Origin: a virus
Length of the DNA stretch: 24,852 nucleotides
Reading direction: 5' to 3' (one strand)
IMG/VR virus record: IMGVR_UViG_3300047094_000515
Span: 1 to 24,852 of that record
Shown: piece by piece, positions 6,086 through 13,189 of the stretch
How positions within the stretch are numbered: position 1 is the first letter of the stretch
How the letters are laid out: the number at the start of each line of letters is the position of its first letter
The notes under the pieces: model-generated
Told to the model about the DNA's origin: nothing
Seen by the model: the letters and a program-made list of their open reading frames with translations, nothing else
The model's database searches: none
Position numbers and translations under genes: made by a program

Positions 6086-6656
6086 TGTATTTCCTTGGAA
6101 CTTTTATATAATTATACAGATTGCTTGAATGTGAGTACCTCACTTTACTTTTTACTTCTTTTACCCCATGCAAACAATGTTCTTCTGCGCTGTGTATAAG
6201 CAAATCTCCTTTTTTAGGTTTATATTCTATATTTTGATTTGGATAATAAACTTCACCACCTTCAAAATCATTAAAATATATTATTAATCCATACAAATTA
6301 TTTTTTTCAAAATGAAAAACATCACCTTCTTTGTATAAAGACGCCTTTTCTCTTAATTGTAAAAAGTCGTGATTATCTGAATGCAGGCCCCACGACTGCC
6401 CTTTTTGCATTCTTATTAATCCATTATTTTCATTTAAAAAAATATTATCATTTAAAAGATAGCTTAATCTTTTTTTTATTTCAGAAATTGTAGTTATAGA
6501 AATATCTGATGTATAGAAACTAAAATTGTCGTGCCAGAGATCTTCTTCTATTAAATTAGAGTAATGTATAATCCTATCGCATTCATTATCTGTTGCAAAA
6601 TTATGATATACGTATATGTCTTCTCCAAGTTTTTCAAAATTGGTTTTATCAAACAT
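6075..6656 (-). CDS. 2OG-Fe(II) oxygenase (copy 2), between the terminase genes
   Basis: 193 residues with the same fold signature as the oxygenase at 3410-4054 but very different sequence. Iron ligands are H92-S-D94 (GLHSDNHD) and H163 (CLHGV), followed by the 2-oxoglutarate Arg R173 (VRYSHSS). GLIIYFNDFEGGEVYYP and KPKKGDLLIH mark the core strands. All catalytic residues are present, so it should be active. It lies between small and large terminase genes, with TAATG coupling to the former and an 11-base overlap with the latter, so it is made together with the packaging motor. The target is unknown; a virion or host protein, or a nucleotide, are all possible. Confidence 0.87.
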   Translation of the reverse strand: MFDKTNFEKLGEDIYVYHNFATDNECDRIIHYSNLIEEDLWHDNFSFYTSDISITTISEIKKRLSYLLNDNIFLNENNGLIRMQKGQSWGLHSDNHDFLQLREKASLYKEGDVFHFEKNNLYGLIIYFNDFEGGEVYYPNQNIEYKPKKGDLLIHSAEEHCLHGVKEVKSKVRYSHSSNLYNYIKVPRKYNVI

Positions 6657-7189
6657 TAGACTACCTCTTCAGAATTTATTACAACTGGTTCTACAATTCC
6701 TGTAATTTGTGATAGCCTTCTTGCTACATCCATTTTACATTTTGGACAAGAGGCTGTAACCTCTTTTAATATTTTAACCAGAATGTCTTGCTTGTGCTCT
6801 GTTTCTGCAATTTGTGCTGCCATTTCGGCATTATCTAATAAACCAACTTCTTTAAGCATAGTAATTCTTTTTGTTTCAATATCTGAAATCAATTTAAGAG
6901 CGTTAGCCTTAACATTTAATTGACCTGCCTGATCTGCATCTTCCACTGTTTTCCATGCCTCTTTAATTAACATAGAGTAATGTTGATCAGCTCCTGAGAT
7001 AGCCTCTTTGGCCCGTTCCTTAGAGCTTGTATCGTTGTATACGACAGTTTTCCACTCGTCTATAAGTTCTACTACGTCTGACCGCTTATAGCCCGTCAGA
7101 GAGGCAATCTGGGTCGGATTATTGCCCTTTAAAAGTTCGGCAACAACTTTATTCATGCGATCAAAATGATCTGATAATTCAATTTCCAT
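6656..7189 (-). CDS. Probable terminase small subunit
   Basis: 177 residues. The N-terminus (about 13-47) forms a helix-turn-helix of the kind seen in small terminases: AELLKGNNPTQIASLTGY followed by a recognition helix KRSDVVELIDEWK. Long helices (60-145) follow, suited to oligomerisation, then a CPKC pair (148-151). The assignment rests on this architecture and on its position directly before the large subunit, with only the oxygenase between. Small terminases bind phage DNA at the packaging site and hand it to the motor. The ATG lies 8 bases past a TATAAT box and lacks a ribosome-binding site, so the mRNA is probably leaderless. Confidence 0.78.
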   Translation of the reverse strand: MEIELSDHFDRMNKVVAELLKGNNPTQIASLTGYKRSDVVELIDEWKTVVYNDTSSKERAKEAISGADQHYSMLIKEAWKTVEDADQAGQLNVKANALKLISDIETKRITMLKEVGLLDNAEMAAQIAETEHKQDILVKILKEVTASCPKCKMDVARRLSQITGIVEPVVINSEEVV

Positions 7190-7197
7190 ATATGTGT

Positions 7198-7226
7198 ATT
7201 ATAATTCTAGTTGACTAAAAAGTCAA
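7198..7226 (-). promoter_or_regulatory. Packaging-operon promoter with a dyad over its -35 box
   Basis: The minus strand has TTGACT (5 of 6) at 7221-7226, a spacer of exactly 17 bases and a perfect TATAAT at 7198-7203. Initiation would fall near 7191, one or two bases before the ATG at 7189. TTGACT-TTTT-AGTCAA (7211-7226) is a perfect 6-base-arm inverted repeat that includes the -35, a natural operator site. The promoter overlaps the stop codon of the upstream gene. Confidence 0.7.
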
Positions 7227-7546
7227 TTAGATTTGGCTATTTTATATAATATTAGATAGCCTATTAGGTCATCTATATCATTATCTCCAGCAAATCCTTT
7301 ATTATTCTTTACCCTATTTAATTTATCATCAATTCTTACCTTTAATTGTTCTGTTGAGTCCGCCGTTGAAAATATTCTAATTGGCTCTAGGGCTGAATTG
7401 CCATAGGATATATTTTTTTCAATTAACATTTGAGCAATTTCTAAACAAGAATTTAATATTTTATTTCCCGCTGGGGCACTGACTGCATGTAAGTATAGGT
7501 CTTCATATCTAAATTCTTTTACATCTTTAAATACTGGCTTTAGCAT
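7223..7546 (-). CDS. DUF1599 / nucleotide-modification-associated (Nmad1)-like protein
   Basis: 107 residues, all helical. The pattern LIEKNISYGNSAL (41-53), RIDDKLNRVKN (71-81) and NDIDDLIGYLIL (89-100) matches what I know of DUF1599, renamed nucleotide modification associated domain 1, which has a MazG-like helical arrangement of acidic residues. Family members occur widely in phages, often near nucleotide or DNA modification genes; a biochemical activity is not settled. The first 20 bases overlap the end of the epimerase gene and the ribosome-binding site is weak (GGAT), suggesting coupling. Its stop codon lies in the -35 box of the packaging promoter. Confidence 0.65.
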   Translation of the reverse strand: MLKPVFKDVKEFRYEDLYLHAVSAPAGNKILNSCLEIAQMLIEKNISYGNSALEPIRIFSTADSTEQLKVRIDDKLNRVKNNKGFAGDNDIDDLIGYLILYKIAKSN

Positions 7547-8432
7547 TATAGATCCATTCTAATAGTTCATGTTTTGGTTCCCAGCCAAAATCATTTTTTG
7601 CTTTGTTGTTATCCGCCAACGTCTCTTTAACTTCACCTGGCCTATCTTCTATGTATTGTACATTATTGCATATAGTTTTGGCAATATCTAATATAGATAT
7701 ATTTTTACCAGTACCAATATTATATGTTTCCCCAAATATAGATTGATTGTCAGAGTTAGCTGCTAATATATTAGCCTCTACTGCATCTTTAATATATGTA
7801 AAATCTCTTTTTTGAGTTCCATCTCCAACTATAGTTAATGGTAATCCTTCTTTAAATTGTTTTAAAAATAAACCAACTACTGGAGCATACTGTCCTTTTA
7901 ATGGATGCCTTTCTCCGTACACATTAAAATATCTTAAAGAAATAGTTTCTAGCCCATACAAATTAAAATACACCTTCATTAAGTTTTCTCCAAATATTTT
8001 AGCTGATGAATAGGTGGTTAATGGGTCTGGATTTTGAGATTCAATATTTGGTAAAGTATTTTTTTTGCCATATGAAGATGATGTGCTTGAATATATAACA
8101 CGTTTTACATTGTTTTCTCTAGATGCCTCTAAAATATTAAATGTTCCAACAGCATTAATGTGCATTGATTTTCTTGGATTTTGTATAGCAATTTGAATTC
8201 TAGCATCTGAAGCTAAATGGAATACACAGTCTACATTTTTAAACAATGGTTCAATTAAATTATAATCGCATATATCATATTTATAGTTATTTGCTTCGTT
8301 ATTCCAATAGAACTTTTCATTTGATACAGCACTTTCATTATCTATGCATACAACCTCATGCCCTAGATCTAGTAACCTATCAACAATATGAGACCCTATA
8401 AATCCAGCACCTCCAGTAACTAATGACTTCAT
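7527..8432 (-). CDS. NAD-dependent sugar-nucleotide epimerase/dehydratase (extended SDR)
   Basis: 301 residues. The Rossmann motif TGGAGFIGSH (6-15) binds NAD(P); DIC (53-55) and HLAS (72-75) follow; the catalytic set is Ser/Thr in YSSTSSSYG (114-122) plus YSSAK (Y141, K145). LRYFNVYGERHP and GDGTQKRDFTYIKDAV are typical of UDP-sugar 4-epimerases of the GalE/WbpP group. The likely substrate is a UDP-hexose or UDP-N-acetylhexosamine, but dehydratase relatives cannot be excluded. It is the last enzyme of a four-enzyme sugar block. The start at 8432 lacks a strong ribosome-binding site and lies 6 bases past the preceding stop. Confidence 0.9.
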   Translation of the reverse strand: MKSLVTGGAGFIGSHIVDRLLDLGHEVVCIDNESAVSNEKFYWNNEANNYKYDICDYNLIEPLFKNVDCVFHLASDARIQIAIQNPRKSMHINAVGTFNILEASRENNVKRVIYSSTSSSYGKKNTLPNIESQNPDPLTTYSSAKIFGENLMKVYFNLYGLETISLRYFNVYGERHPLKGQYAPVVGLFLKQFKEGLPLTIVGDGTQKRDFTYIKDAVEANILAANSDNQSIFGETYNIGTGKNISILDIAKTICNNVQYIEDRPGEVKETLADNNKAKNDFGWEPKHELLEWIYNAKASI

Positions 8433-8438
8433 TTAACA

Positions 8439-9104
8439 TTACGCATCCATTTCTTTATATAATTGTTTTAATCCTCTTAGCGTTCCAATATCCATATACT
8501 GTCCGCCTGGTCTTACCGCCTTAATATTAGAACCCTTAGATATCCATTCCTTTAATTGTTTTCCTGGATGATCTAGTGTTGTATCTATGTATCTTATCAT
8601 ATTCTTTCGGAATAGCATGGTGCCCCACATATCTGGGTAGTCACAATTATCTACCTTATCTTCTGAACCAATTACTTTATCTTGGGATACTAAAACTTGA
8701 CCGACACGTCCCTTTAACACTTCTCCGCATTCCCAAATTCCTAGAATAAGGTCGGCGGTATTATCTTTAAATAAAGGTCTGTATATATTTCCAGGTGCGT
8801 TTAATATATATGTGTCTGGCATTCCAATAAGCACTGTATCGTTATACTCTCCCACCATAAACTTTACCGCATCTGACATTGTTGTAGGCTCACGAACAAT
8901 TAGTTTAATATTCATGTCCATATTTTGAATAATTGGAACCCACTCAGCTCTTGTGGAGACCCTAACCTCATCACACACTTCAAGCATTTGCTCTACGTGC
9001 CATTGTAAAAGAGATCTTTCATCTGATATAGGTAAACAAAATTTAGGAATGCCACCAATTCTAGAAGCTTTTCCAGATGCTGGCAATACTCCTATAACAC
9101 TCAT
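8439..9104 (-). CDS. Sugar nucleotidyltransferase (NTP_transferase-like)
   Basis: 221 residues from the preferred ATG at 9104, which overlaps the glycosyltransferase stop (ATGA). An in-frame ATG at 9116 would add MGKG. The fold starts VIGVLPASGKASRIGGIPK, a variant of the GxGxR...PK nucleotide-binding loop of sugar-1-phosphate nucleotidyltransferases, and GMPDTY (D97) gives the metal-binding Asp. A ruler-like second half ends MDIGTLRGLKQLY, resembling the MDIGTPxxY of glucose-1-phosphate thymidylyltransferases and related enzymes. It would activate a sugar for the neighbouring epimerase and glycosyltransferase. The loop is less canonical than usual, so the exact substrate is open. Confidence 0.8.
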   Translation of the reverse strand: MSVIGVLPASGKASRIGGIPKFCLPISDERSLLQWHVEQMLEVCDEVRVSTRAEWVPIIQNMDMNIKLIVREPTTMSDAVKFMVGEYNDTVLIGMPDTYILNAPGNIYRPLFKDNTADLILGIWECGEVLKGRVGQVLVSQDKVIGSEDKVDNCDYPDMWGTMLFRKNMIRYIDTTLDHPGKQLKEWISKGSNIKAVRPGGQYMDIGTLRGLKQLYKEMDA

Positions 9105-9862
9105 TCCTTTTCCCATTCATGAGGATTAAATCCATTAGGATAAGATTCATTTACACGAGGATCTTTTTTCCAAGCAATCCATCCTGCTTCTCTGTCATCT
9201 CCCCAATAAAGATGGACTACATCTTTATCTAATAGCCTTCTGGCTTCTTCTCCACAAAGAATTTTTACTTTATTTTCTTTTAGAAAATCCATTTCCATAA
9301 GTTCTGGGGCCCACTCATTGATATGTTTTTGATAAGGCTCAACTCCTAATTTTTTATATAGTGCATCTGTAAACATTTGAACATCAGTATAGTAATGAAC
9401 CATATGATTATGTTGAGTAATTCCTTCAGAACATCTTTCAACACAAAGGTCTATAGCTGCTTTTAATAGCGGATGCCCAGCTTTAGCGGCAATTGTTTGA
9501 GTTGCTAGCCATGGGGTATCCCTTTCGATATCTAAAATCATATCGTATTCAGGGCTTAACCAAGTATCTACTGGAGTCTTGCAGTGTGTGTCCATGTCTG
9601 TATATATCCCACCGTGAATATAAAGAATAGCAAATCTCCATAAGCCAGCTTTCATTACTCCTAAAGGCAGATTTACATAGGTCTCATATGTTTTTGAGTC
9701 GAAGTGTTCCTTAAAGAAGTTTTCCCTGTCTTGTCCACTCATGTAGCCATAAGCCCATCCTGGATTTTGATGAGTCCATGTCCCTACGCTTTCTTTAGCG
9801 TAAATTGGCAATTCATCAAAAATTGTTTCGTAAGTCTGCCAGATCTTTTTTTCTATACTCAT
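9101..9862 (-). CDS. GT32-like glycosyltransferase with DXD motif
   Basis: 253 residues. KKIWQTYET at the N-terminus matches the KIWQTW-like start of GT32/Gly_transf_sug enzymes, and KAGLWRFAILYIHGGIYTDMDT (71-92) is the family hallmark, with D89-M-D91 as the metal and UDP-sugar-binding DXD. Such enzymes move hexoses onto saccharides or proteins. HLYWGDD near the C-terminus fits the final metal-binding His seen in the family. No membrane segment is visible. An AAAAGGAG ribosome-binding site inside the end of the HTH gene serves it, with a few bases between the stop and the ATG. Possible targets are virion proteins or host surface glycans. Confidence 0.88.
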   Translation of the reverse strand: MSIEKKIWQTYETIFDELPIYAKESVGTWTHQNPGWAYGYMSGQDRENFFKEHFDSKTYETYVNLPLGVMKAGLWRFAILYIHGGIYTDMDTHCKTPVDTWLSPEYDMILDIERDTPWLATQTIAAKAGHPLLKAAIDLCVERCSEGITQHNHMVHYYTDVQMFTDALYKKLGVEPYQKHINEWAPELMEMDFLKENKVKILCGEEARRLLDKDVVHLYWGDDREAGWIAWKKDPRVNESYPNGFNPHEWEKE

Positions 9863-9863
9863 A

Positions 9864-10010
9864 TTATCTCCTTTTAATTAAACCAAACTGGTCTAAGTAT
9901 CTTTGTATTGTCATAGCAGAAACACTGCACTCTATAGCAATTTCAGTAACTGTTTTCTTTTGAATAATATATCTACGATATAGCCAGTCTTTGCTTTGAT
10001 ATAGCTTCAT
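9864..10010 (-). CDS. 48-residue helix-turn-helix protein
   Basis: A short frame running from ATG at 10010 to TAA at 9864-9866. Residues 7-17 (KDWLYRRYIIQ) lead into a clear helix-turn-helix: TVTEIAIECSVSAMTIQRYL (20-39), ending FGLIKRR. It resembles the short HTH modules that accompany phage endonucleases or resolvases and could bind DNA alone. Its ATG overlaps the stop of the methyltransferase gene by four bases, and its end carries the ribosome-binding site of the glycosyltransferase, so it is firmly built into the operon. A regulatory role in the sugar block is possible; there is no direct evidence. Confidence 0.75.
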   Translation of the reverse strand: MKLYQSKDWLYRRYIIQKKTVTEIAIECSVSAMTIQRYLDQFGLIKRR

Positions 10011-10627
10011 GGAGCTGCCATTTTATAAAAATGTTTAAATTGATTATATGGTATAACATTTGGGTCTATCCACCAATCTTCATGCCAGTTTCTTACTACT
10101 AGTGCATATCCATATGAATCCAGTATTTCTCTTTGAGCATCTCTTTCCGAATTTTTTTTAAAATCATTTAGGGCTTCATGCTCATACGTTATAACAGTAA
10201 ATCTATATTCATTTAATGGAATTTGAATTAATCCATGCAATGAACTTGCATTATCTCCTAATTGTTTTGCATTTTTATCAAAACCAGCATCAATATCTAT
10301 TTGAAGAAAGTCTATTTGATTTGGAAAATTGTTTTCAACAAAATATTTTTTATAGTCAAATTTTCTTGCATCTTCTAAAAGGCATGGATTTATTCTGACA
10401 TCAGCATGTAGTAGTTGGTATTTTGGTAATATCTCGAGGGATAGACCATTCCATTTAAATTCTTTTTCTAAGTAATAGGTATTACTTCCTTCTATTGGAT
10501 GATTTGCACCTAACTCTACATAATAACCATTTATTTTTTTATTTAAAATTTTAATTATAAAGTTTTCTTGATCGCTATCTCCATATTCTAAATTAAAGTT
10601 ATTATTTGTTTGTGTTCTTTCGCTCAT
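10007..10627 (-). CDS. FkbM-like SAM-dependent methyltransferase
   Basis: 206 residues. GYYVELGANHPIEGSNT (34-50) matches the SAM-binding motif I of FkbM-type methyltransferases, followed by NGLSLEI with the acidic residue that binds the SAM ribose (E65) and IDFLQIDIDAG (105-115). FkbM relatives methylate hydroxyl groups, often on sugars or polyketides. The neighbouring glycosyltransferase, nucleotidyltransferase and epimerase genes point to O-methylation of a glycan. A GAGGTG ribosome-binding site lies 11 bases before the ATG. The gene start overlaps the resolvase stop by four bases, so the sugar block follows directly on the recombination block. Confidence 0.83.
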   Translation of the reverse strand: MSERTQTNNNFNLEYGDSDQENFIIKILNKKINGYYVELGANHPIEGSNTYYLEKEFKWNGLSLEILPKYQLLHADVRINPCLLEDARKFDYKKYFVENNFPNQIDFLQIDIDAGFDKNAKQLGDNASSLHGLIQIPLNEYRFTVITYEHEALNDFKKNSERDAQREILDSYGYALVVRNWHEDWWIDPNVIPYNQFKHFYKMAAP

Positions 10628-11190
10628 CGTTTAGTTAACACCTCATTTGAATAATGTGCGATGCCAAATGCATCTGCTACGTCAAAATCTGTTAATAATA
10701 ATTTATATTTATTATTAAAATAATCTACAGTTCTTTGTTTACGCATATTTCGTAATTGGTTTTTATACCAAGATTCTGCATAACCAGGATTTTTTAATCT
10801 TATTTCAGACTTTTCATCTTTCGTTGGATTTTTGTTGCCAATGAACGCCTGCCACGAGGATGGGCTAATAGTAATAACCTTAGCGCCAGTAGACATAAGC
10901 TCAGCAATAACAACTCCATATACATATGATAATTTTATCACAGCATCAGGTGATCTGACAAGGATTGCTCCTTCTACTACGATATAATCTGACTTTAAAT
11001 TATCTAACATTGCTGCTACTTTAATCTTTGCATCATGTATTTTTTCGTATATGTCTGCACCAGATAATTCAATTTTTCCCCATTTTAAAGGAATATTATT
11101 TTCCATTAAACAAAACGCAACTGAAGTAGTAGAGGCATCTATGCCTAGTACACGATATGCTTTTGTTTTAACTAGGCTAGCTAAGTTCAC
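10624..11190 (-). CDS. RuvC-like Holliday junction resolvase
   Basis: 188 residues with an RNase H-like fold. YRVLGIDASTTSVAFCLM (12-29) carries the first catalytic Asp (D18), YIVVEGA (69-75) the Glu (E73), and TDFDVADAFGIAHY (167-180) the last Asp pair (D170, D173), matching the DxxDA motif of RuvC. All four acidic positions are conserved. It would resolve recombination junctions and clear branches before packaging. The start is GTG at 11190 with a poor ribosome-binding site and a 14-base overlap with the upstream zinc-finger gene, so coupling is likely. Confidence 0.87.
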   Translation of the reverse strand: MNLASLVKTKAYRVLGIDASTTSVAFCLMENNIPLKWGKIELSGADIYEKIHDAKIKVAAMLDNLKSDYIVVEGAILVRSPDAVIKLSYVYGVVIAELMSTGAKVITISPSSWQAFIGNKNPTKDEKSEIRLKNPGYAESWYKNQLRNMRKQRTVDYFNNKYKLLLTDFDVADAFGIAHYSNEVLTKR

Positions 11191-11455
11191 CTAATATACC
11201 CCATATCATTTTTTTACTTTCATATGTTATATTTTTTTCACATGTAGCACAAATATCATTTTGATTATATCTACTTAGTTTTGTTTTACAATGTTTACAA
11301 GATCTAACCGCACCATTTTTAATAGCTTTTTTTTCGTAATATTTTTCCATAATTCTTTTGTTGGTTGCAATCCTGCAGCATTCATCAGTACAATATTTTT
11401 GATTATGTGTTTTTGGATTGAAGTCTTTATTACATTCTTTATTTAAACAGATCAT
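11177..11455 (-). CDS. Double zinc-finger protein
   Basis: 92 residues with nine Cys. Cluster 1: C3, C8, C22, C26 or C27 (CLNKECNKDF...KYCTDECC). Cluster 2: C53, C56, C69, C72 (CKHC...CATC). Two zinc ribbons are separated by a basic helix (NKRIMEKYYEKKA). It is likely a nucleic-acid-binding or recruiting protein. It sits between the Cas4-like nuclease and the resolvase, overlapping both (4 and 14 bases), which suggests a role in recombination. The precise family is not recognised. Confidence 0.78.
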   Translation of the reverse strand: MICLNKECNKDFNPKTHNQKYCTDECCRIATNKRIMEKYYEKKAIKNGAVRSCKHCKTKLSRYNQNDICATCEKNITYESKKMIWGILGELS

Positions 11456-12237
11456 ATTTTAGGAACCTCATATTGATCTATCTGTACTGTTCCTATTAGG
11501 CCTGAGTAACATTCCTTTTTAATTGGACAATAGGTACAAGGCATTTTAGATTTAGATGATCCCTTTGGGCGCATTGGTAGGTCTCCGTCTTTAAAATTAT
11601 CCCAAACCTCACGCATCCATAAAAAAGTATCTTCAATAATTTTAGTATTTTTTTCATTCATTGAAACTGGTATTACTATAAGCTCTTGGGTGTTTTTGTT
11701 TTCATACAAAAAGAATCCTTCTTTAGCATTTTTTAATTTCATATAAGTTAACAGTTGAAGCAAATGATTTGCAGTCGGCTTCATCTCTGATTGTCTTCCA
11801 TCCCAAACCTCTTGTTTGGCAGTTTTAATTTCACCAATTACTGTTTCATTATCGTATTCCATAATTAAATCTATAAAGCCACGGATTGGAGGATATTCAT
11901 TTACTATCTCTTCTTCTTCCGCTCTCCATTCTGGCATTGTTTTAATTAAATTTTGTAGTCTTTCATGGGCTTGCGTACCTTGTGCCATGTTGGCAACTGC
12001 AACAGCATCGTTGTCGTCAATAAACATTGCGCCAGAAAAAGCCATGTACCAATATCTTGGGCAAGTTCCATGACCATACCCTAAAGAACTTGGACTAAAA
12101 GACTTCTTTGTCATTTCTCCATCAGCACGTTTTGTATTTCTATATGATTCATCAAGCAATTGTGCAAATCGTTCTGGGTCAAAATGCTTTCCCGTATGTT
12201 TTTTAAATTTAAGATTTTTTACTATATCTCTACCCAT
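11452..12237 (-). CDS. PD-(D/E)XK exonuclease, Cas4/RecB-like, with Fe-S cluster
   Basis: 261 residues. Nuclease motifs: H91 (GTQAHERLQ), D123 (IRGFIDLIM), E136-x-K138 (VIGEIKTAK), and Q161/Y165 (LLQLLTYM), the full RecB-type set. Cysteines C59 (GTCPRYWY), C234, C237 and C243 (CTYCPIKKEC) are placed as in Cas4 and AddB, where they hold a 4Fe-4S cluster. Such phage enzymes are thought to make single-stranded ends for RecA-type recombination or repair. Here it lies downstream of recA and upstream of a RuvC-like gene. No cas1, cas2 or repeat array is near, so a CRISPR role is not indicated. Confidence 0.92.
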   Translation of the reverse strand: MGRDIVKNLKFKKHTGKHFDPERFAQLLDESYRNTKRADGEMTKKSFSPSSLGYGHGTCPRYWYMAFSGAMFIDDNDAVAVANMAQGTQAHERLQNLIKTMPEWRAEEEEIVNEYPPIRGFIDLIMEYDNETVIGEIKTAKQEVWDGRQSEMKPTANHLLQLLTYMKLKNAKEGFFLYENKNTQELIVIPVSMNEKNTKIIEDTFLWMREVWDNFKDGDLPMRPKGSSKSKMPCTYCPIKKECYSGLIGTVQIDQYEVPKI

Positions 12238-12572
12238 TATGAGCTATACCTAACGACATACTTAAGTGCATCTACAAGTTTGTCTATAGACTCTTTTGCT
12301 GAATAATAAATATTTTTCTTATTGTTATTTACAGTTCCTGCTTTATCTTTTGCAATAGTAGAATATACTGACGCCATCATAGAAAATTTAGTTGACATAG
12401 CTTGAAGCTCTATAATTAAATATGGTGCTTTAGCAGATGGAACATCTGGGTTCATTAATAACTTTACTACAATAGCCAACGCTTTATCTAACTGTTCATC
12501 ATTCATGTACTCATGAAGATCGTTAAACTCAGTAATAGAATTAATTAACTCTAATGTATTTTTATCTTCCAC
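12237..12572 (-). CDS. Helical protein of unknown function
   Basis: 111 residues, predicted almost entirely helical (IIELQAMSTKFSMMASVYSTIAKD, residues about 52-75), with no Cys cluster and no catalytic motif visible. It starts at GTG 12572, whose first base is the last of the preceding TAG (TAGTG), and its stop overlaps the nuclease start. Its place in the recombination cluster suggests an accessory role. I do not recognise the family. Confidence 0.75.
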   Translation of the reverse strand: MEDKNTLELINSITEFNDLHEYMNDEQLDKALAIVVKLLMNPDVPSAKAPYLIIELQAMSTKFSMMASVYSTIAKDKAGTVNNNKKNIYYSAKESIDKLVDALKYVVRYSS

Positions 12573-12697
12573 TATTTATCCTTTTTTACTTTATATGGAC
12601 CAAGATCGGCTTTAATAGTGCCATCTTTTCTAAGTCTTATAATTCTACCATTTTTAATAATTGTTTTATTAAAAGGTATTTTATTATTGCTTCCCAT
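12572..12697 (-). CDS. 41-residue basic protein
   Basis: A short frame from ATG at 12697 to TAG at 12572-12574. A strong GGGAGG ribosome-binding site lies 6 bases before the ATG, which is the main support. The product starts MGSNNKIPFNK and is basic, with a likely beta hairpin (GRIIRLRKDGTIKADLG). It overlaps the upstream gene by 14 bases and the next start by one. No homology is recognised; nucleic-acid binding would fit its charge. Confidence 0.65.
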   Translation of the reverse strand: MGSNNKIPFNKTIIKNGRIIRLRKDGTIKADLGPYKVKKDK

Positions 12698-12998
12698 TTT
12701 TATCCTCCCAGCATTCTACTAATTGTTCTAGCAAAGCCCATTCAATTACTGCTAGCCTGATTTTGCTACTAGATGGGCCAAGGATGAGTTTGAGTACTGG
12801 ATTCTTATCCCTACTAACTTTAAAAGTATCTGTACATATCTTAGCCCAAATACTTTTTGAAATAGAGATTGATTTTTCGTACTCTTTATAATCCACCACA
12901 AAATTTTTCCATTGAGCGTCACCTTTTTGATAATCACCACGTCCACTATTTTTTTGTTGTCTTGCGCCATCTCTTTTAGCCTCTGATCTTTCCGACAT
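12684..12998 (-). CDS. Basic protein of unknown function in the recA cluster
   Basis: 104 residues. The N-terminal 30 are charged and glycine/glutamine-rich (MSERSEAKRDGARQQKN), probably disordered. The rest is helical, with WAKICTDTFKVSRDKNPVLKLILGPSSS and IRLAVIEWALLEQLVECWED. The ATG overlaps the stop of the zinc-ribbon gene (TAATG). No known domain is recognised, but codon-level continuity and tight spacing make it a real gene. Other frames open in the same stretch are shadows. Confidence 0.72.
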   Translation of the reverse strand: MSERSEAKRDGARQQKNSGRGDYQKGDAQWKNFVVDYKEYEKSISISKSIWAKICTDTFKVSRDKNPVLKLILGPSSSKIRLAVIEWALLEQLVECWEDKNGKQ

Positions 12999-13189
12999 TA
13001 GCCATTAACCTTAAATTGATTGTCATGTCCATCTGGACATTTCCAAGAAATAGTAAATGTTGCTGGATCCCAAAATGCTTTTTCTGCATCTTTATCACAC
13101 TTAGAACATGGCTTTGTTCCAGGTATTTCTTCAACTCCGTTTTTTTGTAAAATTTCAGGTTTATCAAAAAACTCTTTAAGATTTGGCAT
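12998..13189 (-). CDS. Small zinc-ribbon protein next to RecA
   Basis: 63 residues with C28, C31 (KPCSKCDKD), C51 (WKCPDG) and H55 as likely zinc ligands. The start has AAGGA six bases upstream, inside the end of recA, and the two genes overlap by 14 bases. Such ribbons often bind nucleic acids or act as protein adaptors. No specific function can be named. Confidence 0.75.
   Translation of the reverse strand: MPNLKEFFDKPEILQKNGVEEIPGTKPCSKCDKDAEKAFWDPATFTISWKCPDGHDNQFKVNG

Noticed and set aside
11452-12237. CRISPR-Cas involvement of the Cas4-like nuclease
   Set aside because: No repeat array, cas1 or cas2 is present; phage Cas4-like nucleases commonly act in recombination.
12752-13167. Two extra minus-strand frames overlapping the genes at 12684-13189
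   Set aside because: They use the other frames of the same DNA; the accepted frames have better starts, TAATG coupling and sensible composition, including a zinc site in one.
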